Positions 26,220 to 37,540 of a stretch of DNA of 64,000 nucleotides are shown one piece after another; the stretch's first letter is position 1; each line of letters opens with the position of its first letter. Source of the DNA: Takakia lepidozioides (Eukaryota; Streptophyta; Takakiopsida; Takakiales; Takakiaceae); the NCBI GenBank assembly GCA_030704615.1, contig CM060732.1, positions 81,925,171-81,989,170 of the forward strand, written 5' to 3'. The position numbers were made by a program, and so were the translations under genes. The notes under the pieces are model-generated. The model saw only the letters and a program-made list of their open reading frames with translations, was not told where the DNA came from and did no database searches.

Positions 26220-26859
26220 CTCGTCTTTTGTTTCTGGTTTGTTGGATTCTGGCCTGCTGTACGTCCTGGTCAACAAAGAATACCCTATGGGGGAGTTTCG
26301 CCTACATAACATATAGATCACAATAACAAAATGGGCGGGCACGACCACTGGAGTCTTCAAATTCGGTCAAAGAGGTTTTTAACAACGGAAGAAAATAGCC
26401 CATTTCCAGTCATTCTCTGAAACATTGGACTTGCTTTTCGCATAACCAATTCTTCCACTGATGTCTCCTACTAGGAGGAGCCTCACTCAATCGTTGTTGA
26501 CATACTTTTCAATTTGCCAGTCCTGAAGTTTTTTTTCTGAGGTTTTCCTCCATTTTCCCTCTAAGCTCTACGACTTTTCTGCACCAAATTTTCATTTCAT
26601 TTCATTTTCATACTTCTCATCTTTGGCCCTGGTTTAAGAGGGAATTTCACATGTCCTTTTCCGTTGTTCAAATTTTAAGCAATTTTTATTTCTCATAGTT
26701 TTTATTTGGTGGTCTAACTTTTTATCCTCTCTCATGTTTTCTTCAGATCCATTTTCTCCCATGAGATCCAGGCGCTTCCCAAAAGTCGTTATATAACGCT
26801 ATTTTCTTTCCAAATCTCATAGTGTGTATTTAAAAAAAAAAAACTTTGGCAATTTAGGA
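26220..26859. other. Right flank of the element, no gene seen
   Basis: No coding frame of note. The right end of the element should fall here. TCGGTCAAAGAG at about 26363 resembles TCGGTCAAAGAG at about 21877 in the promoter zone, so this part may still belong to the unit. Confidence 0.35.
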
Positions 26860-28220
26860 TTTAGGATTGACATACCTTTTTTATAGTACCTTGCTTTTTT
26901 TGTTAGCATTACCCCTAACCCTTACCCTTTTCTGCAAATGGCCCATGAACTATTCATACCATAACCATTATGGTTATTGAAATGTCTTCTCCCTTGCCAT
27001 TTGCGCTAGTTTTTTCCTTTGTTTTGGATTGACATGCATTTAGGCATGTTACAGTTTGCTTTCTATGTTACATCTTAATACTAGGTCCAGGTTCCAACGA
27101 CGAGTCTTTCATTTAAATACTTGTCCATAATATTAGGTTCTTCATTTTTTTTTTTTTTACTACTACCCTACTAACAACACTAAGTTCTAGCGAAGTCTGG
27201 AGTTTTCCATAAGTGTTTGTCTATTTTGTAACTTAAACCAAAACCCTAAACCCTTACTAGAAAACCCTAAACATTTACCCTTAACCCAATACCCCAGAAC
27301 CCTTTCCCTTCCTTTTGCAAATGGGAATCAACTATCCATACCATAACCATAACCATTTTAGTTATCCAAATCTCTTCAATGTAACCAAATGTCCATTTTG
27401 TACCATACTAACACACACTAAGTTGTAGCGAGTGCGAGTCTTCCGGCATGTATGCTCACCATTTCTGCCTTCAACCCAAGCCCTAAACCCTCGTCGAAAA
27501 CCCTAAGGAAAACCCTACGCCATTGTTACGTGTAAACCCTTACCCTTCCTTCCAACTGGTAATGAAATATCCATACCATAACCATAACTATTTATGGTTA
27601 TTCAAATCTCTTCGGCCTTCACCTTGCGCAAGGTTTTGCCTTTGGTTTGGATTGACATGCACTTACCTTTTTTATCGAACTTTGCATTCTATGTATCTTA
27701 ATATCAGGTTCCAAAGACGAGTCTTTCATTTAAATACTTGTTTGATGCAATGACTACACTTCCATAATATTAGGTTCTTCATTTTTATTTTGCTTAGTAC
27801 TACAGGCTTACTAACAACACTAAGTTGTAGCGAGTGCGAGTCTTCCGGCATGTATGCTCACCATTTCTGCCTTCAACCCAAACCCTAAACCCTCGCCGGG
27901 AACCCTAAACAAAACCCTACGCCATTGTTACGTCTAAACCCTTACTCTTCCTTTGCAAATGAGAATGAAGTATCCATACCATAACCATATGTTAATACCA
28001 GGTTCCAAGGACGAATCCTCAATCTAAATACTTCTCCGTCCCAATGACTCTTTCATAATATTTGTTTCTCCATTTTTTATTTTATTTTATCCTACTAACA
28101 CACACCAAGTTCTAGCGAGTGCGAGTCTTCCATATTTGTTTGTCCAATAGTGTTTTTAAACCCAAACCTTATTACACTTCTCTCTAGTTACACCCCAAAC
28201 CTTATTGTACTACCCTAGTA
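26860..28220. repeat. Degenerate tandem array with telomere-like CCCTAAA motifs
   Basis: Marker blocks recur in order: GGATTGACAT (26868, 27030, 27650), CATACCATAACCATA (about 26960, 27340, 27575, 27980), GGTTCCAA with GACGA (27090, 27710, 28005) and AGCGAGTGCGAGTCTTCC (27430, 27830, 28113). Units are roughly 240-400 bp. Interspersed are single CCCTAAACCCT-type motifs at about 27245, 27480 and 27890, the plant telomere sequence, but no long telomeric run. It is interstitial or subtelomere-derived rather than a chromosome end. Confidence 0.75.
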
Positions 28221-31200
28221 CCTCTTCCAAATGTTTCATGCTATTCTAATATTTCACTGCTTTGTCAGATCCAAAACATGATTCATTCCAATGGCGTGGT
28301 ATGTAAACATTGTGCTTCATATGAAGATTCAATCAATAAAATTACTAGCAAGTTGTATTGAGTATGGTAGAGTATGAGTTTGGCCCAAGTTCGATGCGAC
28401 CCATTTGTTTATCATGATCCTGCAATGGAATTTTACTTTATTTGACTTCCAAGTGGACGTTCAATATTGTTACTTCACATTAGCACTTCAATGTCAAATG
28501 GACCTCTTATATGACACATTTTGAAACAAGTATGACATCACCTGAAATTTCACAAAGTTCAATCACACATGATATTATTAATATTTCAATTAATTTTAAT
28601 ACAAATATATATTAAGTTTAGTCCGGATTTAAGCCAAAAGTCCAGAATTAATTAAAATAATGTTCCAAGCATTTTTCTTTAAAAGCTAGGACCCTGAGCA
28701 TTTGCCTCTAGCAACCATATGTGGAAGAAACAAGGCACAGGGCCCACAAGGTTCATTCAGAAAGAGATGTTGGAGGCATTGGTGGTAATGACTTCAAGTG
28801 CCTCTGCTGCACTCTCTGTCTGGATTTGTTGTAGAATAAGTATGACCCCAACAACTTGCTGGCCTCATTACAATCCAGACCAAGCCAGAAAGCAGACAAA
28901 GGTTGATGATATCCCAATGAGCATTTTTTCCACCCAAATTCATATGCAAGACTCATGCCCCACAACCATGCTGTAATTGTTTCTTACCCTGATTGCCGTA
29001 TGGTATTGAGCACTAATGTGCAGTGGAGTTCATGTTCTGGAGTGAGCTTGTCCATCCCCTGTATCTGGAGACGGCAGTCCTAAGCAATAGAACCAACAGG
29101 AGAGCCATGTAACTGCAGTTGAATTGTTGTTCAATTTCCATTGTCCTTTGTTGAAGATGTCTGCTGGTGAGAAGTCAGAAAAATTGTTGTCAACTTCAAG
29201 GACATTAAAATATGGCAATGAATGTTTGCCCTCTTATATTAGGGCCCGCAAGGATGTGACACCCTACATAGGCTTGGGGAGATAGAACTTTCGAGACGCT
29301 TTGTTATTGAACCACTTTTCTTTCTTCTTTTTATCCAGTTTTATTCAAATGTGAGGAGAGAGATGCAAGAGATTTGGAATCAGGTGCATGCACCGACTTC
29401 AGGGCAGTAGTAGCAATATATTTTATTCCGGGCAGTCTGCATTGAAGGAGGCCAATGAAGAGTGTCGCCTCTACGGCATGAATGAAATCTGTGCACAAGA
29501 GAATCCCTATGGTAGGAAGACAATCGAAGCCTAGGATGATTCCAATAAGATCATTCCCATCCCATCCCCCCTCACCCAAGAATAGCCTCGAGGGTGGGCT
29601 TTCTGCTGAGCAGCCCCTCAACATGCTACAGACTTGATATTTTTTGATACTTTTGATTTTCTGATTGTCACATGATAGAAGATTATTGGCATGGCTACAA
29701 ACACTTTTGCTATGGGTACTACTCAATGGACCTAGTGGAGAAGGCCATATTCCGAGAAACAAAACTAGGTGTGTTTACACCAGCCTTCATATGTCCTCAG
29801 GTGCTATTGGTGGAAACTAATCAATTTCATTGTGTGCAGGCAGGATAATGTGCAATTACATTGACAACACCCCGGTGATGTCTAGACAAAGGATGAAGCA
29901 CATTGTGCACGAACTGCTGCCAAGAGTCGAGATGTATTTGGAAGAGGAGTTGGGAGAGAATCCCTATGATTTGTGAGAGAATCCCTATGATTTGTGGTAC
30001 TCTCAACTAGCTCAGCTTTCAGCATAAAGTGTGGCAATGTAATGTGCAACTTCAATGACTCAATTGTAGAGTGCACTTGCAGGTCCCTAGCATTGGGATT
30101 CGATGACCTTGATGAGATCCGAGCACACCCAAGTAGGTATCTACTCCTACAGATGATCCAGGTTGGCATCTCATAGCCACATTAATGTAGACCTCACAAA
30201 CACATTGGTTTGGAGTCCGTTTGTGCAAATATTGGATTAGATGCAGTAACCACATTGTGACCATGTGACGTAGGATGCTGGATCAGACGTTCGACAGCCT
30301 CGACAGGTACCTTTACATGAGATTCGAATCCCAGATCCGTTTGCTGAGTTGAGAGAACGACTGTCATCTGCTGGCCAACGCTTGCATACTTGACGACATC
30401 AAGTAAGCTAAATAGAAGAGAAATGTTGAATAGTTCTGAACCAGTAACATAGTTTTTCCACGGGAGTTGGCCTCGTTTTTCTTTGGGCAGAGGATGTACT
30501 ACTCAGTGTTTTATAATTATGCAAACATTTCAGGCCCCCATCCAACCATAGCTTTCCATGACTGTGAGACTGTTGACAGTCTCACCGTTGTTTGGTGTGT
30601 TACTCCATCTGTACATATTCGTGTGGGATTCCTAGAGATTGCTTAGCAAGTGCGAAGGTGTATAGTTACTGCTCTTTTCAGCCCAACTGGCATCTGGTTT
30701 GGCGCTCTGGTTTGTGGGTTGAAGAGTGAAGTAAAGTACAACATGTTTATCCTCATCAAACAATGGTTCAAATGTTCGATGGCCAGCTTGTAGCTTGTCA
30801 CTATGGAAGGATTTGATCCTGTGTGTGATGGGGTGAGAAGAGCTAAGAACCAGGCTGTGGCTTTGATGCATCTGAACTTGCTGCCCACAACTCGGGAGAA
30901 ATAAGTGAGAGTAGAGAGATTTGAGCAGCAAACATAGACAGGAGCTGGTTAACGTAACATAACATGACGATAAGGGCTCCTAGGTGAGGCCCGCGATCAC
31001 ATAGAAGCGTCTAGACAATGCTCAATTCAGCCACATGAAGTTGCTTGGAAGTAGTAGACAGCCATGATCACCAGGTGGAAGTTAACTGCTGAATATCCTA
31101 GGCTATGTGAGGTTAGCAAGTTGTCTATGAGCTTGCAATCATCTGAACCAGAGATAGAGTCCCCTGAAACCCCAACCAGTCAACTAAGTGACAATTAAAG

Positions 31201-32200
31201 CTTACTTGTCCAATTTGAGAAAATTAAACAAAACACTTCTCAATCAGCAAAAAACTTGCCAGCATAGGAGGATGACAAATTGTACAGGAGCCCACCATCA
31301 CTAATAGAGCTGAGTGAGGGTACTCAGAGCTCCTCACAAGAAGAAAGAAATTTCACACAGATCATAGAACCTTCGAGTGGCAGAATGACACTGCACTATC
31401 TGACAAACGTACCCCACACCATTAGATGGCAGATTCCATCAGAGCTTAGAGAGGGAAGCAGCATGTTGCTTGCTCTCCACTGAAGATCCTTCCCAAGAAA
31501 TAGACATTTTAAGAGACCGAGTAAAAGTACCCATCCAACGATGATGTGGGGTTGTCAAGTCGCCTGCATAGCCACAAAGGGAAGAGTGGGTCTACTGAGA
31601 GCACCTACACTATCCCAAGGGCCAACCATCCCCAGAAGTCCAATATTTTCCCCTTGAATGAGAGGGACAATTCTCAACATAGAAAGTCCCCTAATGGCCC
31701 CTATACTCAGGGACAAAACATGTGTTGAGGAGTAGCAATGGTATCTCAAAAAGCATATCCCCTTGCGTTTGCGATGGCTCCTTTGGTGTGCCCTCCCTGG
31801 TCATATGGTCCACCAATCTCACAGTGCTGACTCTGATTTTGGCAATGCTAAGCTCTTTCATGGTCCTGATGTATCTAAAAGAAGGGACGGGCTAGTGCAG
31901 CTGTATGATCACTCGCAAAATAAGTCCATTGACAAAAATACAGCTTGATACAATGATAGAATTAATCATACTGCTGGAGATTTTGTCCACTGTATTTTGT
32001 GTCCATCACTATCTTTCCTTCAAAACATGTAGCAGTGCCTAGTTTCAAAATTGTGTACAGCACTACTATTGTGGCATGCCATGTTACTGTGCCAACTACA
32101 TAAGGCCAGCTTTGCACTCACTAGTCTACTGAAGCACAAAGAATTCTAAAAGCCGAGCTTGCATGTAGTAAAGTACTTTCCTGCATACAGGCACAAAATA
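28221..32200. other. No confident gene; scattered short frames
   Basis: Short open frames only. A plus-strand frame at about 29844-29976, preceded by TGTGTGCAG and encoding a helical acidic peptide (MKHIVHELLPRVEMYLEEE), looks exon-like but is unrecognised and hits a TGA. A 21-bp tandem duplication (29954-29974 and 29975-29995) creates or follows that stop. Confidence 0.4.
29954..29995. repeat. 21-bp tandem duplication
   Basis: GAGAGAATCCCTATGATTTG plus T, repeated exactly twice. Confidence 0.9.
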
Positions 32201-32222
32201 CGGAGGAACCCACGGAGGACAA

Positions 32223-32669
32223 TCAGTCGGAGTCGGACAGATCACCTCGTGCATTGTATGGGTGTGAAGCTTCCCAAATTGGTGCCTGGCCTGAGAAGCC
32301 TTCTACACCGACGTTGATGTTGCCCTCGAATCCACCCGAGCCTCCACGACCAACGTTGGCGCCTCCCTGGAACCCACCTGAACCTGCAGGCCCAACGTTC
32401 CCAGCACCTTGGTATCCTCCTGAGCCGCCTCCCTGGAACCTGCCTGAACCTGCAGGCCCAGCGTTCCCAGCACCTTGGCATCCTCCTGAGCTGCCTCCCT
32501 GGAACCCGCCTGAACCTGCAGGCCCAACGTTCCCAGCACCTTGGCAGCCTCCTGAGCCTCCAAGACCTGCATTCACACCACCCTGGAACCCACCGAACCC
32601 CGACCCACCAGCTGAAGAGGAGGCCCCTCCATTGCCACCAACAAGGCCCCTGCCCACAGTCATGCACAA
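32223..32669 (-). CDS. Glycine-rich reading frame, possibly the last exon of an RNA-binding gene
   Basis: The minus strand is open for about 148 codons. It encodes imperfect repeats of a roughly 16-residue unit (GGFQGG, CQGAGNVGPAGSG) and ends GDLSDSD before a TGA. A possible acceptor, GACTGTGGGCAG, precedes it. The RNA-recognition-motif exons at 33107-33459 lie upstream on the same strand, so this could be their low-complexity tail. The opposite strand is also open and proline-rich (32254-33027), so strand choice rests on that neighbourhood. Confidence 0.35.
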   Translation of the reverse strand: MCMTVGRGLVGGNGGASSSAGGSGFGGFQGGVNAGLGGSGGCQGAGNVGPAGSGGFQGGSSGGCQGAGNAGPAGSGRFQGGGSGGYQGAGNVGPAGSGGFQGGANVGRGGSGGFEGNINVGVEGFSGQAPIWEASHPYNARGDLSDSD

Positions 32670-33106
32670 TTACAGACATGAGCAACCTTCATTCAAATTC
32701 ATAATGTCCATGCTCCTCTCAAGTTTGCAGCTTGTTATGTGTGCAACAAACATGATTCTCATCTACTCAGACCATGCCAAAGACCATGTGAAGAAAAGCA
32801 GGAAGAGGAAAAGACAGTCATACGAGGCTCACGAATTATCAAGCAGAGATGTGTTGCTGAAGTGGGATGAAGCTCTTGACATGGAGCCACTTCCACATAC
32901 CGGCCTGGACCTTATACACCTATTTCTGGGTATGCTTATGGTCATGGGTGGGTGTCCACAAGCCTCAAGGGATTTCCACTCTAACTTTTCTGCTGCACAT
33001 ATTCATAGCACAATTGCATTTTGCTAGTTGTGGCATGATGTCTGGTGGATTGGATTTGCAGTCCATTCAATAACACAAGCAGGTACAGGCATGGAACTGC
33101 AAGAAC

Positions 33107-33560
33107 CTTGAGTTGGCGGCCATGTAACTCAGATTCGCTAAGCAGGATAGCATTTTGAACTGCCTCCACCTCTACAAACTCAACATACGCATACCTGCAC
33201 CCCACCATGAATACATCCAAACTAGCAATCTAACACCATAAATGGTACAACAATCAGACCTGATATGTTTGATATCCTACCTTTCTCGCATATTGAACCA
33301 GAAGTACCGATCGAGAAGACAAAATACAGGTTCTCACAAGGGTCTGGGAACGCACCCCTTTGGTTGTCCGAACTTGTCCGTCAGGATTGTGACACGATTC
33401 ACTGTGCCACATGACTGAAAATGCTGTTGCACTTCTTCTGGAGTTCAAGCATAGTCCACCTGCAAAATTGTCAAAACCTTCAGCACTTTCAGCACCTTCA
33501 ACATCTCACTCATCCTGACTAATCTTAATATTACCTCAACCAAACTGATGTATGGTCCAC
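33107..33560 (-). pseudogene. Relic of nuclear poly(A)-binding protein (PABN/PABP2-like)
   Basis: Exon 33356-33459 encodes VDYA, a TGA stop at 33445-33447, then [20 protein letters not shown] and [10 protein letters not shown]. Exon 33107-33194 continues [13 protein letters not shown] to SELHGRQLK. This is the RNA recognition motif of nuclear poly(A)-binding protein II, which sets poly(A) tail length in the nucleus. Splice sites and phase between the two exons fit, so this is not a processed copy. The stop replaces the Cys expected after VDYA. An upstream exon near 33530-33560 (VDHTSVW, for VDARSVF) is decayed, and the sequence after HGRQLK does not continue the family. Confidence 0.75.
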
Positions 33561-33857
33561 ATCATAGAAGGCCAAGGTAATTAGGGTAATGGACTGTATG
33601 AACCTCAGAACTTGCAAATTTCCAAACAGGTCCGTCCCTAATCCTGAATAGAGGCAACACGCAGTATGCACAGCCTACATTTCACCAGTTGAAGTCATGC
33701 ACTTGGAAAATGAGTAAGACATATTTTCGCAACCCCGACTATATTCCTGAAGCTCATAACATCCTTCAATAGAGAAAAAGTTAGTTGAAACCACAAAACT
33801 CCACATTCACTATTCTTGGAAGTCCCTGGGTTTTTCCATTTAGTGCATGCACCATAA

Positions 33858-34562
33858 TTGAATGAGCTCTCCCTCCATCTCTCTCTCTACATTTCAGGTA
33901 CGTCCCACTGCTGGAGCAAGCCCCTCACAAAGGTATGTACTGTATGTTCCCCCTTGTTCGGTCCAAACTGGACGCGGGGCTATGGCCACAACCCACAACA
34001 AACGTTGTATGAGTACATTCTGTCTCTCATGTATAGCATGCCAATTTGTGGCAACTGCTTGATACAGCAGCAGCAGCAGCAGTTGGTCGTTAGACAAACC
34101 AGATCACTAAGGCGCAAACAGACACACAGCGTGAAAGGTGACAAAGGCTCCAAAAATTCGACGCACCAGGCAGTTTGTGAACCTCCATCCACTCCATTGT
34201 TGCAAGCTCCAGCTCCCATATCCGGATGCTCGCAGTCTTGCGAAGCGTCAGCACTAAGCCGCTGTGCCTTCCTCTCCGCCCCAACGTCCCCTATGCCAAG
34301 TTCCCACGATGATAGAAGAACTCGGAGCGTGGAATCCATCGACTTTCATCCAGATAGTTTGATATTTCCCGCAAACGGACCTCCAACTATACAGTTGGTA
34401 ACCCCCGATTCTAACGAAATTTCCGATAAAATTATCCGCGACATGCCCCCGACAGAATCCGTATCTTACGCGACGGAGATTCTCTCTGCGACCCCGTTAA
34501 GCGGGCAGTGGGGGTTAGCTGGCCGATTCCGGCTCGCAACCCCCCGTGCGGCCAGGCCCTAA
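33858..34562 (+). CDS. Unrecognised open frame with polyglutamine
   Basis: About 230 codons open on the plus strand. The first third overlaps an interspersed repeat (33897-34035) and a (CAG)6 run encoding Gln. The middle is Ser/Pro-rich. No domain recognised. The frame may be fortuitous because it starts inside repeat DNA. Confidence 0.25.
   Translation: MNELSLHLSLYISGTSHCWSKPLTKVCTVCSPLFGPNWTRGYGHNPQQTLYEYILSLMYSMPICGNCLIQQQQQQLVVRQTRSLRRKQTHSVKGDKGSKNSTHQAVCEPPSTPLLQAPAPISGCSQSCEASALSRCAFLSAPTSPMPSSHDDRRTRSVESIDFHPDSLIFPANGPPTIQLVTPDSNEISDKIIRDMPPTESVSYATEILSATPLSGQWGLAGRFRLATPRAARP
33897..34035 (+). repeat. Interspersed repeat shared with 41972-42105, copy 1
   Basis: Shared blocks with 41972-42105: GTCCCAC, CTGGAG, AGCCCCTCACAAAGGTA, TGGCCACAA and GTACATTCT with CTCTC. 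The second copy lies directly before a LINE reverse-transcriptase fragment, so this may be a LINE 5' part or an associated SINE. Confidence 0.65.
34065..34082. repeat. (CAG)6 microsatellite
   Basis: Six exact CAG units. Confidence 0.95.
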
Positions 34563-35980
34563 GCCTATCTGCTTGCGTAAGCGCTACCAACCTCTCACAT
34601 ATTGGTCCTTTCAACTACAGTGTAATTTAAACCCAGGCTGGTTGGTAGAGAGTTTTGCCCTGCGAAATTATCCATGGGCGAAGACCTTAAGCGTGAGCTG
34701 AAGCCTCACTGCCCACTCTCGCGCCTATTATGAAAAGGGGCTACTTGTTCTTAAATGTGTTGTGACCAGTGCTAGTGTGAACCCATGGAAATAGTTTCGC
34801 AGATTTTTGAGTTTCGCAAATTTCGTTTCGTTGTGGAATATTCTTTGGGTAGCTAATAAATTCGAGGAAAATTCGACACCGAACCCTGCATCAATCTCGC
34901 GCCCACCCTCTTCTTTTTTCTCAGCTTAACTTTGCTGCAGCAGGCCGCTCGATCCTTAAGGGCACCATTGCCAGGAAGCAATGGGTTTGTGTCATTAGCC
35001 GCTCGAAAGAGGATGCATTACAGAGTTTGCCTCGTCTTCTCGATGCCCAGGTATTTGGTAGAGGGGGGAGGTCGGTGCTTCGAAACAAGGATGGCCAGGG
35101 ATCCTCTGGGCTCCAACTAGCCGGTACTTTTGCAGAGAGTAGTAAGAAGCTGCACATCTATTTGAGCAGACAAGTGTTTGAAATCACTTGCTCGGTTCAT
35201 TTGACGCCAAGTCTTCCAAGGTTCTATCCATGGGGAACTCTACTGGGAAGAAAGAAAATGTCGGGCCAGTGTACCATTGTCCTGGCCTCCGGACAATTCA
35301 AAACACTTCCGCTGAGTTAATCTCTTCCCTTCCCCTGCCTCTAGAGGAAAATAAACCTCAAGAACACTCTGAAACGTTCAATTATCGATAATCTGCACCT
35401 CGCAAGTCTCTCCCTAAGTAATAGTAATCTGGCCATCGTGTGCGTGCACACACTACGAGGAAGAGCGAGCATGCCATCCCCCTAGACCACTAGATCTCGC
35501 AGGTTGTGGGTGACTATGTTCTTGGGTGATCTACAGAGACGATCGATTGAATTTAATTTGTAGCTACTGGCTCTCCTGAAGCTGTGGAGGAATCCTTGCC
35601 TTGTTCCGGTTGACATCTCCGATTTACTTAAAGAAGCAGGTGCACATGAGTGCGGTCTCCCTTAGTTCATCGAGAGGACTAGTACTAGTGCCGCGATGGG
35701 TACTAGATGCGGCGGATCTCAGGGATGGGGCGAGAGTAGGTTCCCGCATCATTGTAGGCGGCAATGTAACGCTCAGTCCCACCCACCTCGCCTCTTCTAA
35801 CGCCTGCACAGAGAAGGAGAACAAGCGAACTAGCAGGCTTTAAATTATCCCATCCTACAGCTCTAGTCACCATCTTCCTTCACGTTCAGTACTACTTGGT
35901 GCCTGCAGCACATGTTTAGTGGTCTTGCAGAACGTAACTCACTATAGGCATAAGACTGCGCCTTGTACAGCCCCAATCCC
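34563..35980. other. No recognisable gene
   Basis: Short frames only, for example 35601-35843 on the plus strand. The promoter of the S1-type gene at 35981 should lie at the right end, but no clear TATA box is seen. Confidence 0.4.
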
Positions 35981-36376
35981 ATGGCGGCTTCGACCACCAC
36001 CGCCATTGTATTGGTGCTGACCATGCTATTGATGGGGCATCAACTCGCCTCAGCAAGTGCTACTGTCCAGATCGTGAATAGCATGGGAGACACAATAGTA
36101 GTCACCTGCTGCGGCTCGGCCAACAACGACTGTTTGGAAACCAAGGAAGTGCTGAATGGACATGACTGGAGCTTCTCCTTCGCCACATCGATGTGGGGCA
36201 GAACTAAGTACGCTTGCGACATGTACTCCAAGTCCAAGGGCATCACCGTGCACGAAGTGGTGTACAAGGGCTGGGCTTTCTTCGACAGCGAGGCCTGCAA
36301 CGCCAGCGTCTGCTCCTGGACTCTCAGCCCACAAGGCCTCTTCTGCAATGGCAAATTCAAAGATGCCTGGCTCTAA
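35981..36376 (+). CDS. S1-type secreted protein (plant self-incompatibility protein homologue)
   Basis: A 131-residue single-exon protein from the ATG at 35981. Residues 1 to about 27 form a signal peptide (hydrophobic AIVLVLTMLLMG, cleavage likely after ASA). The mature part of about 105 residues follows the S1/SPH pattern: V-x-I-x-N, a Cys pair, GHDWSFSF, a short TKYAC strand, and later C-x-x-x-x-CSW with a final G-x-F. Such proteins are small, beta-rich and secreted. Poppy PrsS triggers pollen rejection, while most homologues have no known function. Divergent from flowering-plant members, so the match is by pattern. The next ATG downstream would lose the signal peptide. Confidence 0.75.
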   Translation: MAASTTTAIVLVLTMLLMGHQLASASATVQIVNSMGDTIVVTCCGSANNDCLETKEVLNGHDWSFSFATSMWGRTKYACDMYSKSKGITVHEVVYKGWAFFDSEACNASVCSWTLSPQGLFCNGKFKDAWL

Positions 36377-37320
36377 GTTTGTCATGGAAGCTAAGTATTT
36401 ACTTTGACTTGTCCCTGTTTGGGGGTCTTGGACAATCTGTAATTAAAGGCCGTCAAGCCCGAATAATGCAAACCAAAATGCTCAGTGCCATTATCAATTA
36501 TCTCATTCCCCCACCCCCCGAAAGGGGGCAGTAGCCGCAAGGCGAAGTGCTTTTAGTTATGTTGGCTTCGGCCGGAGTCTTCTCTCTCTCTTCTCCTTTT
36601 GGCTAGTTGTACTGTCACCCCACTTGGGTCTTTTTATGAAACTATGAGGCATTCTTCGGAATTAGGGTGGCCCAATATTGTTTTTCCGCATTGTTACCCT
36701 TGATTTTTGTTGGCCTGCCTGCGACGCCTCTGTGGCCTCGCAATAATAAAATTTATAACTACCTCCATGCAAGTAGTTTCATGGTTTCCTCCATGAAATT
36801 AATTACAAAAACAGATGAACTACCTCCATACGAAAAATTAGGCTTGATCCCCACAGATATATTGCAATCTTTCTCTAAACTGTGGAGTTCTCTGAAATTA
36901 TAAGGTGAATTGTTTTTGGATCAATTGTGGTAGGTATGTGAGAGTAAAACTCAAGTGAGAAGTAGTGGTGAAAATAATTCTATCTAGGCAGTTAAGGGTG
37001 AATATCTTAAATCATCGGCCTGATGAGTTATTTAGAATGAGACTAAAGTATGAATGAAGCTTCATTGTCGACACCGCCGTAGCTTTAGGAAAGGAAAATC
37101 CAAGGCTCATCTCTCCTTTGATCATCCTAAGCGCAAAAGAGGCAGCTTCTAGTCTTTTGGTTGCTTCCGTTCTTGTCTTTGAACTTGGTCATGGAGCAGT
37201 GTCTCCTCTATCAGTCTTCATGGCCTTAGCAAGGTTATTTTTCCTTGCTTAATAAAAGATTAAGGGCCTCTGTCCCTTTTTTCTTAAGAAAAAAGATGAA
37301 AGAAAGTATGAAGTTGGATA
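36377..37320. other. No gene; T-rich repeat-like sequence
   Basis: Includes stretches resembling 3' ends of non-LTR elements (CTCTCTTCTCCTTTTGGCTAG near 36586; a CTTGCTTAATAAAAG near 37246), but nothing coding. Confidence 0.35.
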
Positions 37321-37540
37321 TGTAGTGCAGAGACTCCAGGTGATTCTGGGCTCAAATGCTGTTACCCTGATGGGTGGTATTTATCTTCTCCCCCTTCCCT
37401 GGGCTGTGCCCTTGAACCTTGTCCTTGGTGCTCATGTAAGGTTACTAATAAGAAAGAGTCTAGTTTTTCACTGTAATTAAGGGGCCTGGTTTGTGAGCGG
37501 TCGCTCCTCGGTGTTTCCCTTCTTTTAAAAAAAGATGTGT
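37321..37540 (+). mobile_element. tRNA-derived SINE, copy 1 (5' end decayed)
   Basis: Aligns with the minus strand of 51540-51795: GATTCTGGGCTC, GGGTGGTAT, GAACCTTG and GAGCCTTG variants, GCTCATG, CACTGTAATTAAGG, CCTGGTTTGTGAGC and GGTGTTTCC, followed by a T-rich tail. The box A region is not recognisable here. The 3' half and T tail recall plant Au-type SINEs. Confidence 0.6.

Larger units (their letters stand above)
9874..26300. mobile_element. Large multi-gene transposon-like unit (limits approximate)
   Basis: Grouped because a DDE-type transposase-like gene reads right from a central promoter zone, several unusual genes read left from it, and 13 copies of one 24-bp palindrome lie only inside this interval. 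Contents left to right: FCP1-like A, FCP1-like B, a long ParB-like/FCP1-like C gene, a CTD-like repeat protein, divergent promoters, transposase. Coding frames hold several premature stops while most splice sites survive, so this copy is probably not autonomous. Terminal inverted repeats and target duplications were not identified, so the ends are estimates. An alternative is a cluster of resident genes invaded by a transposon. Confidence 0.6.

Noticed and set aside
9874..26300. Giant-virus or Polinton-like insertion
   Set aside because: No capsid, packaging ATPase, family B polymerase or viral-type genes were seen, and the genes are intron-rich with plant-like splice sites.
26860..28220. A true chromosome end
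   Set aside because: The CCCTAAA motifs are single and scattered, with ordinary sequence continuing on both sides.
32254..33027. Long proline-rich open frame on the plus strand
   Set aside because: It is the complement of the glycine-rich minus-strand repeats. The RNA-recognition exons upstream on the minus strand favour that strand, and the frame has no domain.
34560..34740. Possible tRNA or small RNA gene
   Set aside because: GGCTGGTTGGTAGAG resembles a box A, but no cloverleaf or box B at the right distance was found.
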